A DNA stretch of 22,318 nt from DASSFZ01 sp036514635. GTDB lineage: Bacteria > Chloroflexota > Anaerolineae > Fen-1058. Of this stretch, positions 7,156 through 13,729 are shown piece by piece. Each line of letters begins with the position of its first letter. The stretch's first letter is position 1. The translations under genes and the position numbers were made by a program. The stretch covers positions 1 through 22,318 of the forward strand of contig DATBWU010000113.1 of assembly GCA_036514635.1 (NCBI GenBank), in the 5' to 3' direction. The notes below the pieces were generated by a model. It saw nothing but the letters and a program-made list of their open reading frames with translations. It ran no database searches and had not been told where the DNA came from.

Positions 7156-8142
7156 CGAACTCGCCGTTGTGGCCTAACTTCACCCGATCAGGCCCTAGCC
7201 CATCGGGTAACAGCTTGGCCGCCTGCACGGCGCGATTGAACGCCTCGTCGTCGTCCAAGCCCAGCGACTTGAGGATCGGGTTGTGGATGAACTGGCGATG
7301 CATCGATCCGGAATAAAAGCGCGTCTTGGCGACCGTGCGGACGAACTCGCGCGCGTTGGGGATCAACCGGAACGACGGCATCTCGAATCCCCGAAACACT
7401 TTCTCCATCAAGTCCAATGTCTTCTCCGGCAAGTACTTCAAGTGAGTCAGCACGATTTGCAGAAAGATGCCGTGGTGAGCGATCTCGTCCACGGCGACGA
7501 TGCGGAACGCTTCCGCCGCGCCGATCTCTTTGCCGCGTTCTCGTTCTTCGGCAGCGGGCGCGGGTGGCAGACCGTACTCCTGCCGGATGCGCACCTTCAT
7601 CTCCTGATAACTCACCTTACGCAAAAGACCATTTTACCGCCGAGAACGCAGAGTGCGCAGAGTGGATTTCCTGGCAAATCTCTGCGTTCTCCGCGCCCTC
7701 TGCGGTAAAATCCTGCCCGACTGCGTAAGGTGAGCTGATAATTGAAGAACGTGGCCCGCTCCTGCACCATCGAGTAAATCGTGACGCCGAGCGGCGTGTC
7801 GGCTCCTGCGTGATTCTTCACCGACCAGCGGTGCTCGCGCACCTTGTCGAGGTAGACCTCGATCTGTTCATCGGTGCGCGCGCCAGAATGCAGCAGCACC
7901 AACTCCCAGGCTGTGCTGTGCTTCAACTCTTCTGCGCCCCACTGCAATTGCAGGTTGCGGCGCGTGCGGTTGTTGCGGAATAACTCCAGGCTCTCCAGCA
8001 CGTAATCGCCGACGTACTCCTCGATGCCCAGGAATCCTTCAATCAGCCGGATCGTCTCCGGGCTGAGCCGAGGCCCGTAGGCTTTCATCTCGTCGAGCGG
8101 CAAATCGTGCCAGGGTGACCAGCGGCGCTTGCAGTTGGGCAT
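7139..8142 (-). pseudogene. Acyl-ACP desaturase-type di-iron protein, interrupted by a mobile element
   Basis: The two halves together encode a soluble ferritin-like fatty-acid desaturase (acyl-[ACP] desaturase, FA_desaturase_2 family). The 5' half (8142 to about 7742) carries the iron-ligand motifs IEEYVGD and AEELKH plus QERATFFNYQ. The 3' half (from about 7610 to the stop at 7139) carries the second ligand motif VDEIAHH, then EMPS. Between them lie a 124-bp insertion and one extra copy of a 7-bp target site (131 bp, not divisible by 3); this ends the first half in a stop codon at 7612. Deleting it rejoins ...FFNYQ to EMKVRIR... in one 290-aa frame. The start at 8142 lies below a TATAAT box; an upstream in-frame ATG at 8217 precedes that box. 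The gene is probably inactive in this genome. Confidence 0.9.
7611..7734. mobile_element. MITE-like element, 13-bp TIR CTCACCTTACGCA, 7-bp target duplication
   Basis: The ends are perfect inverted repeats: CTCACCTTACGCA at 7611-7623 and its complement at 7722-7734. CTGATAA flanks both sides (7604-7610 and 7735-7741) as a 7-bp target-site duplication. The interior is a long hairpin: TTTTACCGC pairs with GCGGTAAAA, and GAGAACGCAGAG with CTCTGCGTTCTC, with about 8-10 unpaired nt on one arm. It is too short to encode a transposase, so it must have been moved in trans. It disrupts the desaturase gene. Confidence 0.93.
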
Positions 8143-8190
8143 CGCTCGTTGGCATGGCTCCCTCGGCTGGATGGGGTGAGATTGGGCGCG

Positions 8191-8196
8191 ATTATA
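8191..8196 (-). promoter_or_regulatory. -10 box for the desaturase gene
   Basis: On the minus strand this reads TATAAT, a perfect sigma70-type -10 box, about 49 nt upstream of the preferred start at 8142. No convincing -35 hexamer lies 16-18 nt further up, so the promoter call rests on the -10 box and its position. Confidence 0.5.
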
Positions 8197-8235
8197 GCAC
8201 GCCATTACGCGGGCCATGCGATGGTTGCGCCGTCC

Positions 8236-8344
8236 GGTGATTATTCACGACTTGCCACAGAGCCACGGAGGCACGGAGAAAGCAGGTTTGAGGCTCTCTG
8301 TGTCTCCGTGCCTCTGTGGCTAATCTGACTTGTGTGTAATCACC
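8236..8344. mobile_element. MITE-like hairpin element with GGTGATTA termini
   Basis: GGTGATTA (8236-8243) and TAATCACC (8337-8344) are inverted ends. GTTGCGCCGTC occurs just outside on both sides (8224-8234 and 8346-8356), an 11-bp direct repeat that looks like a target duplication. The interior pairs GCCACAGAG (8254-8262) with CTCTGTGGC (8312-8320) and GCACGGAGA (8271-8279) with TCTCCGTGC (8303-8311), leaving 8 unpaired nt on the left arm only. The element at 17640-17749 has matching ends and stem design. It lies between the divergent desaturase and HAD genes. Confidence 0.85.
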
Positions 8345-8405
8345 AGTTGCGCCGTCGCTGAGGACGGGGTACACTTGGCGCATCTCTGGCCTGGATTGCT
8401 TCCCT

Positions 8406-9047
8406 TTGTACACGCACATTCTGTTCGACCTCGACGAGACGCTGTATCCACGCCGCACCGGGCTGATGCAGGAGATGGGCGTCCGCATTCGACGCTACCT
8501 GGTCGAGCGCATGGGCTTCTCGCCGGAAGAGGCCGAGATCAAGAAGGTGTATTACTACATGAAATACGGCACGTCGTTGCGCGGACTGATGGCCGAGGAA
8601 ACAGTCGATGCGGAGGACTACCTGGCGTTTGTGCACGACATCGACATCGTGCGCTACATCCAGCCGAATCCCGATCTGGCGACCATGCTGCGCCGCATTC
8701 CACTCGCCAAAGTCGTGTTCACCAATGCGACGACCGAGCACGCCGGGCGCGTGCTGAGCGTGTTGGGCATCACCGATCAGTTCCCAGCGATCATCGACAT
8801 TCGCGCGATGGACTACGTCAGCAAGCCTGACCCCCATGCCTACCGCCGCATCCTCGACCTGATCGACGCGAAGGCCGAAGCGTGCATCATCGTCGAGGAT
8901 AACCCGCATAACTTGAGGCCGGCTCGAATCATGGGGATGAAGACGATCTTGGTTGATCATGCCGACTGCCAGGAGGCCGACTACTGCGTGAGCGACGTGC
9001 TGCAAGTGGGCGAAGTGGCGGCGCGCCTTCTTCAGCCTGACAAGTGA
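8406..9047 (+). CDS. HAD-superfamily hydrolase, pyrimidine 5'-nucleotidase-like
   Basis: The 213-aa protein has the four HAD motifs: DLDET (D8 nucleophile and D10 acid/base) at the extreme N-terminus, VVFTNAT (motif II Thr/Asn), SKPDPHAY (motif III Lys) and IVEDNPHNL (motif IV acidic pair). A helical C1 cap lies between motifs I and II. DLDETLYP and the KPDP/EDNPHNL pattern are those of the SDT1/YjjG-like subfamily, which hydrolyses pyrimidine nucleoside monophosphates; the true substrate is unknown. The frame has no ATG or GTG early enough to keep motif I, so the TTG at 8406 is the likely start; no clear ribosome binding site is visible. Confidence 0.85.
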   Translation: MYTHILFDLDETLYPRRTGLMQEMGVRIRRYLVERMGFSPEEAEIKKVYYYMKYGTSLRGLMAEETVDAEDYLAFVHDIDIVRYIQPNPDLATMLRRIPLAKVVFTNATTEHAGRVLSVLGITDQFPAIIDIRAMDYVSKPDPHAYRRILDLIDAKAEACIIVEDNPHNLRPARIMGMKTILVDHADCQEADYCVSDVLQVGEVAARLLQPDK

Positions 9048-9116
9048 TAACTGCCAACTGCCACCTGATAACTGCCAACTGATAACTGGTGACTGATGAC
9101 TGATGGGTAATAAGTG
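9046..9116. repeat. Heptamer array (GATAACT / GCCAACT type)
   Basis: About ten phased 7-bp units, most ending in ACT (GATAACT, GCCAACT, GCCACCT, GGTGACT, GATGACT), run from the stop codon of the HAD gene to the ATG of the next gene. The units nearest the start are the most decayed. There is no purine-rich Shine-Dalgarno sequence in the array, so translation of the next gene may be coupled or weak. Confidence 0.88.
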
Positions 9117-9914
9117 ATGCGCGATAAGGTAATCTCACTGGCCGAGGCAGCGGCACTGGTGCGCAACGGCGACACGCTGGCGCTCGGCGGCATGACTCTG
9201 TATCGACGCCCGGTCGCGTTTGTGCGCGAGCTGCTGCAAACCGACGTTCGCGATCTGACGCTGTTAGGCTTCACGGCATCATACGAAAGCGACTTGCTGG
9301 TGGGGGCCGGGCGGGTGAGCGCGATCCGCACCTGCTACTTCGGGCTGGAGGCGTTCGGCCTGGCGCCGATGTTCACGCAGTGGGCCACAACCGGCGACGT
9401 GCGCGTGATCGAAGAATCGGAGGGCAGCCTGGCCTTCGGTCTGCGCGCGACGATAGCGGGATTGGGCTTCATGCCGGGGCCGGGCTGGATCGGGACCGAT
9501 ATGCTGAAGGTGCGCCCCGACGTAAAAGTGATCGACGATCCGTACACCGGCCGGCCGGTCGCCGCATTCCCGGCGGTCGCGTGCGACGTGGCCGTCCTCC
9601 ACGCGCCGATTGCCGATCGGGATGGCAACGCGCGTCTGGGCGGCAATCTGGCGATCGACCGCGAGTTGTCGATGGTGGCGCGGCACGTCATCGTCACTGC
9701 CGAAGAGATCGTCGACGCGCTCGACGCGCCGGTCGACATCGGGCAGACGTTCACCACGGCGGTTGTCCATGCGCCGCGCGGCGCGTATCCCACATCGTGC
9801 CACCCGTTGTACCCGGTCGATGGCGCGGAGATTCTGCGCTACATCGATGCGTGCGCAGCGGAGCAGTTTGACGCCTATCTTCAGGAGAAACCGAGTTCGC
9901 GTTCAGGCGGTTGA
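9117..9914 (+). CDS. CoA-transferase family I, alpha subunit (GctA/IpdA-like)
   Basis: The 265-aa protein resembles subunit A of heterodimeric family I CoA-transferases and related ring-opening hydrolases (glutaconate CoA-transferase, IpdAB). Features are VRNGDTLALGGMTLYRRP at the N-terminus (CoA-binding glycine loop), FMPGPGWIGTDML in the centre, and the IADRDGNARLGG and VTAEEIVD stretches typical of the alpha fold. In these enzymes the thioester-forming Glu is usually on the beta subunit. No beta-subunit gene is adjacent: the HAD gene lies before it and a glycosyltransferase after. The ATG at 9117 is chosen over the GTG one codon earlier; both sit at the end of the heptamer array. Reaction unknown. 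Confidence 0.8.
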   Translation: MRDKVISLAEAAALVRNGDTLALGGMTLYRRPVAFVRELLQTDVRDLTLLGFTASYESDLLVGAGRVSAIRTCYFGLEAFGLAPMFTQWATTGDVRVIEESEGSLAFGLRATIAGLGFMPGPGWIGTDMLKVRPDVKVIDDPYTGRPVAAFPAVACDVAVLHAPIADRDGNARLGGNLAIDRELSMVARHVIVTAEEIVDALDAPVDIGQTFTTAVVHAPRGAYPTSCHPLYPVDGAEILRYIDACAAEQFDAYLQEKPSSRSGG

Positions 9915-9958
9915 GTCTGTTCGTGTGGCGTATTCCATCTTGATGCAGCGAACGGCCT

Positions 9959-9986
9959 CACGCAACACGTCCCACGCCCCACGTTC
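9959..9986. repeat. Short heptamer array (CACGNNN type)
   Basis: Four phased units, CACGCAA, CACGTCC, CACGCCC and CACGTTC, end 2 nt before the ATG of the glycosyltransferase gene. There is no Shine-Dalgarno sequence. The complement of the unit type recurs at 22030-22050 as CGTGATG, CGTGAAA and CGTGATC. Confidence 0.8.
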
Positions 9987-9988
9987 CG

Positions 9989-11116
9989 ATGCATTCCCCG
10001 CGAATCCTCATCCTGCACGCTTCCACCGGAGCCGGACATCGGCGCGCTGCCGAAGCCGTGAAGGCGGCGCTCCAAGCGCGTAACGCGACGGTCGAGGTGA
10101 TCGACAGCGTGCGGCACATCCATCCTCTGTTCAAGTTAGTGTATGTTCAGGGCGGGCTGGGCATGATCACGCGGATGCCGCGCGTGTTCGGCGCGCTATA
10201 CCGCATGGCCGATCGGCCGCTCGTGGATCGCCTGATGCGCCTGCCGCGCTACAGCGCGCAGCGGTTGAGCGCGCGCTCGCTGTTACGCGAGGTGCGCCGC
10301 TGCTCGCCCGAGGCTATCCTGTGCACGCACTTTCTCCCCGTCGAGCTCCTCGCCGCGTGGCGGCGCCAGGGGCGGCTGGCGCAGCGCCTGTATGCGGTCA
10401 TCACCGACTTCGAGCCACACCGCATCTGGGAACATGCCGGCATCGATGCCTACTTCGTGGCGAGCGATTACGCTGCACAGCGCTTATTTGACGACGGCAT
10501 CCCGCGCGATGTTGTTCACGTCACCGGCATCCCGATTCTGCTGGACTTCACCCGCCACTACGATCGGATCGCGCTGAAGACCCGTTTGGGTTTTGATCCC
10601 GACCGCCCGTTGATCCTCGCCACCGGCGGCGGGCTGGGCGCGGGGTCGATGGAGGCGATCGCGCGCGAGGCGCTGCACCGGAGCGCCGGGCCGCCGGCCG
10701 AGCAATTCGCCTTCGTCACCGGCAACAACGCCGATCTCCGCGCCCGGCTCGACCAGTTGCTGATCGGCACGGGTTGGCGCGCGCTCGGCTACGTGAGCAA
10801 CATGCCGGAGTGGCTGGCCGCCGCCGACATTGCGATCGGCAAAGCGGGTGGCATGACTGGATCGGAGATTCTGGCCTCGGGTGTGCCCTTCGTCATTCCG
10901 CCGGGCGTGAAGGGGCACGAGGATCGCAACGCGGTCTATCTGCAAGCGTGTGGCGCGGCGGTGGTGACAGCCACTATCGCCGAGGCGGTTCACACGGCGC
11001 TTTCAATTGTGCGCGACCCGAATCGCCGCGAGCAGATGAGAATGGCGGCGCGTATCGCTGCCCGACCGCGCGCCGCGCACGCCATTGCCTCGGTGGTGCT
11101 GCGCGAACTGGAATGA
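9989..11116 (+). CDS. MGDG synthase-like glycosyltransferase (GT28 fold)
   Basis: The 375-aa GT-B enzyme resembles monogalactosyldiacylglycerol synthase and Bacillus UgtP, which transfer a hexose from a UDP-sugar to diacylglycerol at the membrane. The N-terminal acceptor domain starts with ILHASTGAGHRRAAEAV (residues 7-23), followed by SVRHIHPLFK, CTHFLPVELL and VITDFEPHRIW. The C-terminal donor domain has ATGGGLGAGSMEAIA, LGYVSNMPEWLAAADIAIGK and the nucleotide-sugar motif AGGMTGSEILASGVPFVI. There is no signal peptide or membrane segment; the family associates with the membrane peripherally. The sugar and lipid acceptor cannot be deduced. A heptamer array precedes the ATG and no ribosome binding site is evident. 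Confidence 0.88.
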   Translation: MHSPRILILHASTGAGHRRAAEAVKAALQARNATVEVIDSVRHIHPLFKLVYVQGGLGMITRMPRVFGALYRMADRPLVDRLMRLPRYSAQRLSARSLLREVRRCSPEAILCTHFLPVELLAAWRRQGRLAQRLYAVITDFEPHRIWEHAGIDAYFVASDYAAQRLFDDGIPRDVVHVTGIPILLDFTRHYDRIALKTRLGFDPDRPLILATGGGLGAGSMEAIAREALHRSAGPPAEQFAFVTGNNADLRARLDQLLIGTGWRALGYVSNMPEWLAAADIAIGKAGGMTGSEILASGVPFVIPPGVKGHEDRNAVYLQACGAAVVTATIAEAVHTALSIVRDPNRREQMRMAARIAARPRAAHAIASVVLRELE

Positions 11117-11174
11117 CCTTCCTGAAAACGCCCGTTTTGTGGTAAACTTACACTCGATAGGGGTAAGATTCTAA

Positions 11175-11312
11175 GAGACTGTCTTAAAACTCACCGCCAA
11201 GACGCGACCCCCTGAAGGGGGCAAGCGGCGCAAAGAATCCCCCAGTTGTCTTGGTGTACCTTTGTGTCTTGGTGACTTGGTGGTTAATAATCAAAGCTTT
11301 TCAGACAGGCTC
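11175..11312. mobile_element. MITE-like element with GAG(A/C)CTGTCT(T/G)AAAA ends and TAA duplication
   Basis: The left end GAGACTGTCTTAAAA (11175-11189) is matched by the inverted right end TTTTCAGACAGGCTC (11298-11312), with two mismatches. TAA flanks both sides (11172-11174 and 11313-11315). Ends beginning GAG and a TNA target duplication resemble IS5-family elements of the IS1031 group, from memory. The interior pairs CACC-rich and TTGGTGG-rich arms and contains a nested CCCCCTGAAGGGGG hairpin. The right end lies 16 nt before the next GTG start, so the element forms most of that gene's leader. Confidence 0.85.
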
Positions 11313-11328
11313 TAAGTGAGGTGAGACG

Positions 11329-11520
11329 GTGGCGAAGACAGGTGAAAAGGCCTCCGGTGGCCGCGTGCGACACGACCCGGATAAGCTGACCAAGCATGTG
11401 TGCGCGATCACCGGCCAGCGGATCAAGTTGGGCGATCTGTACCCGGTCAAGGATGGCTTGACGGGCCGGATGATCTATTACAGCAAGAAAGCCTTCGAAT
11501 CCAAATTCAAGGCTGGGTAA
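11329..11520 (+). CDS. Small basic protein of unknown function (63 aa)
   Basis: This is a lysine-rich cytoplasmic protein with no membrane segment: a polar N-terminus (MAKTGEKASGGRVRHDP), then a compact segment HVCAITGQRIKLGDLYPV and MIYYSKKAFESKF. It has one cysteine. GAGGTGA lies 5 nt before the GTG start, and a strong terminator follows 20 bp after the stop, which supports a real, independently expressed gene. I do not recognise the family. The CxxTG segment loosely recalls small ribosomal or zinc-ribbon proteins, but the other cysteines are missing. Confidence 0.7.
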   Translation: MAKTGEKASGGRVRHDPDKLTKHVCAITGQRIKLGDLYPVKDGLTGRMIYYSKKAFESKFKAG

Positions 11521-11540
11521 CGCCAGCCCTGGCCGTAGGG

Positions 11541-11589
11541 ATGCATCGAGACGCTGATCCCGCTTGGGACTGGCGTCTCGATGCATTTT
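11541..11589 (+). terminator. Rho-independent terminator after the 63-aa gene
   Basis: ATGCATCGAGACGC (11541-11554) pairs perfectly with GCGTCTCGATGCAT (11573-11586). The 18-nt loop contains a further CCC/GGG pairing, and TTT follows within a short T-rich tail. It lies 20 bp past the stop codon at 11520. Confidence 0.8.
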
Positions 11590-11616
11590 GGTGTGGCGTG
11601 CGCGTCCGACCTGCAC

Positions 11617-11622
11617 TATAAT
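11617..11622 (+). promoter_or_regulatory. -10 box for the V4R gene pair
   Basis: A perfect TATAAT lies about 72 nt upstream of the first V4R gene and just after a terminator, so a new transcript probably begins near 11629. The upstream TTGGTG (11588-11593) is 23 nt away, too far for a standard -35 box. Confidence 0.5.
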
Positions 11623-11693
11623 TAGGCCCAATGAATCCACGATCGTTATCTCACACGCCGTTTTTGTCGTAAGCGGCAACCGGAAAGCACGGC

Positions 11694-12329
11694 ATGTCAA
11701 GCGCTCTTCAGGATGGCCGGTTCTATTACCCCAATCGGATGGGCCGCATCATCCTCGTGGCACTTGAAGAGGTCATGGGGCGCAATGGCGTGAATGCAGT
11801 GCTGAATCTGGCGGGCCTCAAGCATCTCATCAACAATTACCCTCCCAACAATTTCGATCGCGCGTTCTCGTTTGAGGAACTCTCGGCGGTGTTGAAGGCG
11901 CTGGAAGACCTGTACGGCCCGCGCGGTGGCCGCGCCCTGGCCATCCGCGCCGGGCGCGCCGTCTTTCGATTCGGACTGAAGGACTTCGGGCCGATCCTCG
12001 GCATTGCCGATTTGGCGTTTCGCATCATGCCGTTGAGCATGAAAATGAAGGTCGGCTTTGAGGTGTTTGCCGAGCTGTTCAACAAGTTCACCGATCAGAT
12101 CGTGCGCCTGGGCGAGGATGAGAAAGCCTACTACTGGATCATCGAGCGCTGCCCGATGTGTTGGCGGCGCAAATCCGGGTCGCCGGCCGGGGCGCTGGCC
12201 GCCGGCATTTTGCAAGAGGGCCTGTACTGGCTGACGGGTGGCAAGAACTTCCAGGTGGAAGAGATTGAGTGCATCGCGTGTGGCGCGCAGCAGGGGCTAT
12301 TCATCATCGATAAACGACCGCTTGATTAA
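11694..12329 (+). CDS. V4R-domain protein (first of a tandem pair)
   Basis: The 211-aa protein has an N-terminal helical part (YYPNRMGRIILVALEEVMG) and a C-terminal V4R (4-vinyl reductase-like) domain at about 120-206. V4R domains bind small hydrophobic molecules or act as ligand-sensing modules, for example in XylR-type regulators and in chlorophyll-related proteins. Four cysteines in two CxxC pairs (C153/C156 and C193/C196) suggest a bound metal, most likely zinc. There is no DNA-binding domain, so it is a stand-alone sensor or carrier rather than a classical regulator. The ribosome binding site before the ATG is weak (GGAAAG). It aligns along its whole length with the next gene (shared VALxEVMGxNGxxAVL). 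Confidence 0.78.
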   Translation: MSSALQDGRFYYPNRMGRIILVALEEVMGRNGVNAVLNLAGLKHLINNYPPNNFDRAFSFEELSAVLKALEDLYGPRGGRALAIRAGRAVFRFGLKDFGPILGIADLAFRIMPLSMKMKVGFEVFAELFNKFTDQIVRLGEDEKAYYWIIERCPMCWRRKSGSPAGALAAGILQEGLYWLTGGKNFQVEEIECIACGAQQGLFIIDKRPLD

Positions 12330-12345
12330 TGCGAGGAGGAGTGTC

Positions 12346-12966
12346 ATGGAAGATCGACCGATGCCCAATGCCAACCTGCGCCTGCTGTTGGTGGCGCTGC
12401 AAGAGGTGATGGGCGAGAATGGGCTGAAGGCCGTGCTCAAGCAGGGCGGTTTGGAACGGTACATCGACAACTTCCCGCCCGACGATACGAATCGCAATGC
12501 GAAGTTCAGCGAGTACGGTCAAGTCCAGCAGGCGGTCGAGAGCTTTTATGGCGGCCCGCGCGGCGCGCGGGCGATGATGCGCCGCGCCGGGCATGCCACC
12601 TTCCAACACACGCTCAAGTCGCGGCCGGCGATCCTGGGACTAGTCGGCGTGGCGATCAAGGTGTTGCCCGAAGGCACGCGCATGAAGTTCATCCTCGATC
12701 GCATCGCCAAGGCTTCGACCGACGAAGTCAACCTGCCGGCGCACGTCGAGGAGCACGAGGATCATTTCCTCTTTGTGGCCAATGCCTGCACCTGCGTCTT
12801 CCGCAGCCGCGATCCCAAACTCGGCCCGTGCTGTTTCGTGACCGCCGGCGTGTTGGAAGCCGCCGTCGAATGGGCGACGGGGAAGCATCACACTGTGAAG
12901 GAAGTCTCGTGCCTGCAAAACGGCGACGACGCCTGCCGCTACCGCATTGAAAGGGCATCGGACTGA
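12346..12966 (+). CDS. V4R-domain protein (second of the pair)
   Basis: The 206-aa paralogue of the upstream product shares NLRLLLVALQEVMGENGL at the N-terminus, a YGGPRGARAM segment matching YGPRGGRAL, and a C-terminal V4R domain (about 115-203). Its cysteines differ: C148, C150, C162, C163, C189 and C197. It has the classical V4R ending CLQNGDDACRYRIE, which the first copy lacks. The ATG at 12346 has AGGAGGA (12334-12340) 5 nt upstream; earlier in-frame codons belong to the end of the first gene. The 16-bp gap implies one transcript. Ligand and partner are unknown. Confidence 0.8.
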   Translation: MEDRPMPNANLRLLLVALQEVMGENGLKAVLKQGGLERYIDNFPPDDTNRNAKFSEYGQVQQAVESFYGGPRGARAMMRRAGHATFQHTLKSRPAILGLVGVAIKVLPEGTRMKFILDRIAKASTDEVNLPAHVEEHEDHFLFVANACTCVFRSRDPKLGPCCFVTAGVLEAAVEWATGKHHTVKEVSCLQNGDDACRYRIERASD

Positions 12967-13095
12967 GGTGAGCCGTCGCCCGGAGTCAAACTCCGGGCTG
13001 AAGGCGTGGAAATCGGCTTCAGCCGATTGTCCAGCAGCCCGGTTGATTGGGCTTTCACGCTATACTGCGCGCGGTCACAAGTTGCGCTTTTTGCT
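12967..13095. repeat. Intergenic region with REP-like hairpins
   Basis: No gene is supported in the gap 12967-13370. This first part holds GCCCGGAGT-CAA-ACTCCGGGC (12978-12998), AATCGGCT-TC-AGCCGATT (13011-13028), and a weak AGCCC/GGGCT stem followed by TT (13036-13055). Together these may end the V4R transcript. TATACT at 13061-13066 could be a -10 box for RNA reading toward 13160, but no well-spaced -35 box is present. Confidence 0.65.
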
Positions 13096-13158
13096 GCTCA
13101 GAGCCCGCGTCCACGCGGGCGTCTATCCTGATCGACCGCGAGGACGCGGTCGGTGAGC
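13096..13158. repeat. Double-hairpin repeat with GCTCA ends (copy 1)
   Basis: CCCGCGT-CC-ACGCGGG and GACCGCG-AGGA-CGCGGTC form two adjacent hairpins, bounded by GCTCA (13096-13100) and TGAGC (13154-13158). The same unit lies in reverse orientation at 17204-17258, with matching ends and CCGCGTCC/GGACGCGG arms. It is a dispersed palindromic element, possibly REP-like. Confidence 0.8.
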
Positions 13159-13298
13159 AAAACCGCAGATTATTCCCGCGTCGAGTATATCAGCCGGACG
13201 GTTCACCGCCCGGCGTTGATCAGGACGCCGCGCCTGACTTTGGAGAGGCGCCGGGTGCACAAACCAGGCCCCATCCTCAAATCGAGGGTGGGGTTTTT
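13159..13298 (+). ncRNA. Candidate structured leader or small RNA ending in a terminator
   Basis: This stretch has no ORF of note but several possible stems: GCCGG/CCGGC around 13194-13216, GCGCCT/AGGCGC around 13231-13252, and a 10-bp terminator stem with a T5 tail. A TATACT upstream at 13061 could start the RNA. It may be a small RNA or an attenuator for the 47-aa gene 73 nt beyond. I matched it to no riboswitch I know (T-box, TPP, glycine, cobalamin and c-di-GMP were considered), so the call is tentative. Confidence 0.3.
13269..13298 (+). terminator. Rho-independent terminator
   Basis: CCCCATCCTC (13269-13278) pairs with GAGGGTGGGG (13284-13293) through a 5-nt loop with a single T-G wobble, followed at once by TTTTT. 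It is well formed for the plus strand. No plus-strand gene ends just before it, so it ends either the V4R transcript or an RNA encoded in between. Confidence 0.8.
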
Positions 13299-13370
13299 CA
13301 TTTCTTGGGAACAGTTCGAATGGTTGCGGCGTTTATTGAGGTAGATAGAAGGGAAAGCGGGGAGGTCAAA

Positions 13371-13514
13371 ATGGAACTGGTGCTCGTAATGATGCTCGGC
13401 TTTATGATTCTATCCAGTCGCTCGAAGGGCGAGAAGCGCGCAGACGTGGGCCTGGTCGAATTGGTGCTGGCCGCGGTTTTCCTGCTCTTCGTCTTCGGCC
13501 AGGCGACCGGGTGA
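13371..13514 (+). CDS. Membrane microprotein (47 aa)
   Basis: The 47-residue product has two hydrophobic segments (about 2-14 and 27-43) separated by a charged turn (SSRSKGEKRAD), so it could form a transmembrane hairpin. A near-ideal ribosome binding site (GGGGAGGT, 13359-13366) lies 4 nt before the ATG, the best evidence that it is translated. No family is recognised. It stands alone between a terminator and another hairpin cluster. The frame is open further upstream, but without a binding site or conserved-looking sequence. Confidence 0.6.
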   Translation: MELVLVMMLGFMILSSRSKGEKRADVGLVELVLAAVFLLFVFGQATG

Positions 13515-13553
13515 CAAAACACGAGAGCGTTCGGCAATTGCTTCACGCCTGTC

Positions 13554-13607
13554 GCCCGACGATGCCCACTCCGCTGCGCTACGGGGTGCTTCGCAAAATC
13601 GTCGGGC
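13554..13607. repeat. 54-bp palindromic element
   Basis: GCCCGACGAT (13554-13563) and ATCGTCGGGC (13598-13607) are perfect inverted arms. Inside them CACTCCG and CGGGGTG pair with one G-T wobble around a short loop, giving a two-step stem. The gap 13515-13836 contains no supported gene; it consists of this element, a terminator and further hairpins. Confidence 0.75.
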
Positions 13608-13648
13608 TAATCAAGAAAAGCCGGATCAATCCGACTGAAGCGGCAAGC

Positions 13649-13676
13649 AGCCTGCTTCAGCAGGCTTCGCTTTTTT
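13649..13676 (+). terminator. Rho-independent terminator after the microprotein gene
   Basis: AGCCTGC-TTCA-GCAGGCT (13649-13666) is a perfect 7-bp stem with a tetraloop, followed by TCGC and six T. Flanking AAGCG and CGCTT can extend the stem. It probably ends transcripts coming from 13371 or upstream. Confidence 0.75.
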
Positions 13677-13677
13677 A

Positions 13678-13699
13678 GCCCGGTGATTCATCACCGGGC
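13678..13699. repeat. REP-like hairpin
   Basis: GCCCGGTGA-TTCA-TCACCGGGC is a perfect 9-bp stem with a 4-nt loop. It has the same outer GCCCGG/CCGGGC arms as the hairpin at 12978-12998, with a different centre, so the two look like members of one family. It could act on transcripts from either strand. Confidence 0.7.
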
Positions 13700-13729
13700 G
13701 CTGCCCGCGAATTACCGAATGCTCTCAAA

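Noticed and set aside
7139..8217. Two separate overlapping genes on the minus strand
   Set aside because: The halves contain complementary parts of a single di-iron desaturase and are separated by an element with inverted ends and a target duplication; one interrupted gene explains everything.
13159..13298. T-box or known riboswitch
   Set aside because: GGGTGCACAAACC is only a loose echo of the T-box GGGTGGNACCGCG sequence, and the complementary bulge and a downstream aminoacyl-tRNA or biosynthetic gene are missing; conserved cores of the TPP, glycine, cobalamin and c-di-GMP classes are not seen.
13047..13370. Longer version of the 47-aa protein starting far upstream
   Set aside because: The longer frame would run through hairpin repeats and the terminator and has no ribosome binding site; the ATG at 13371 has an excellent one.
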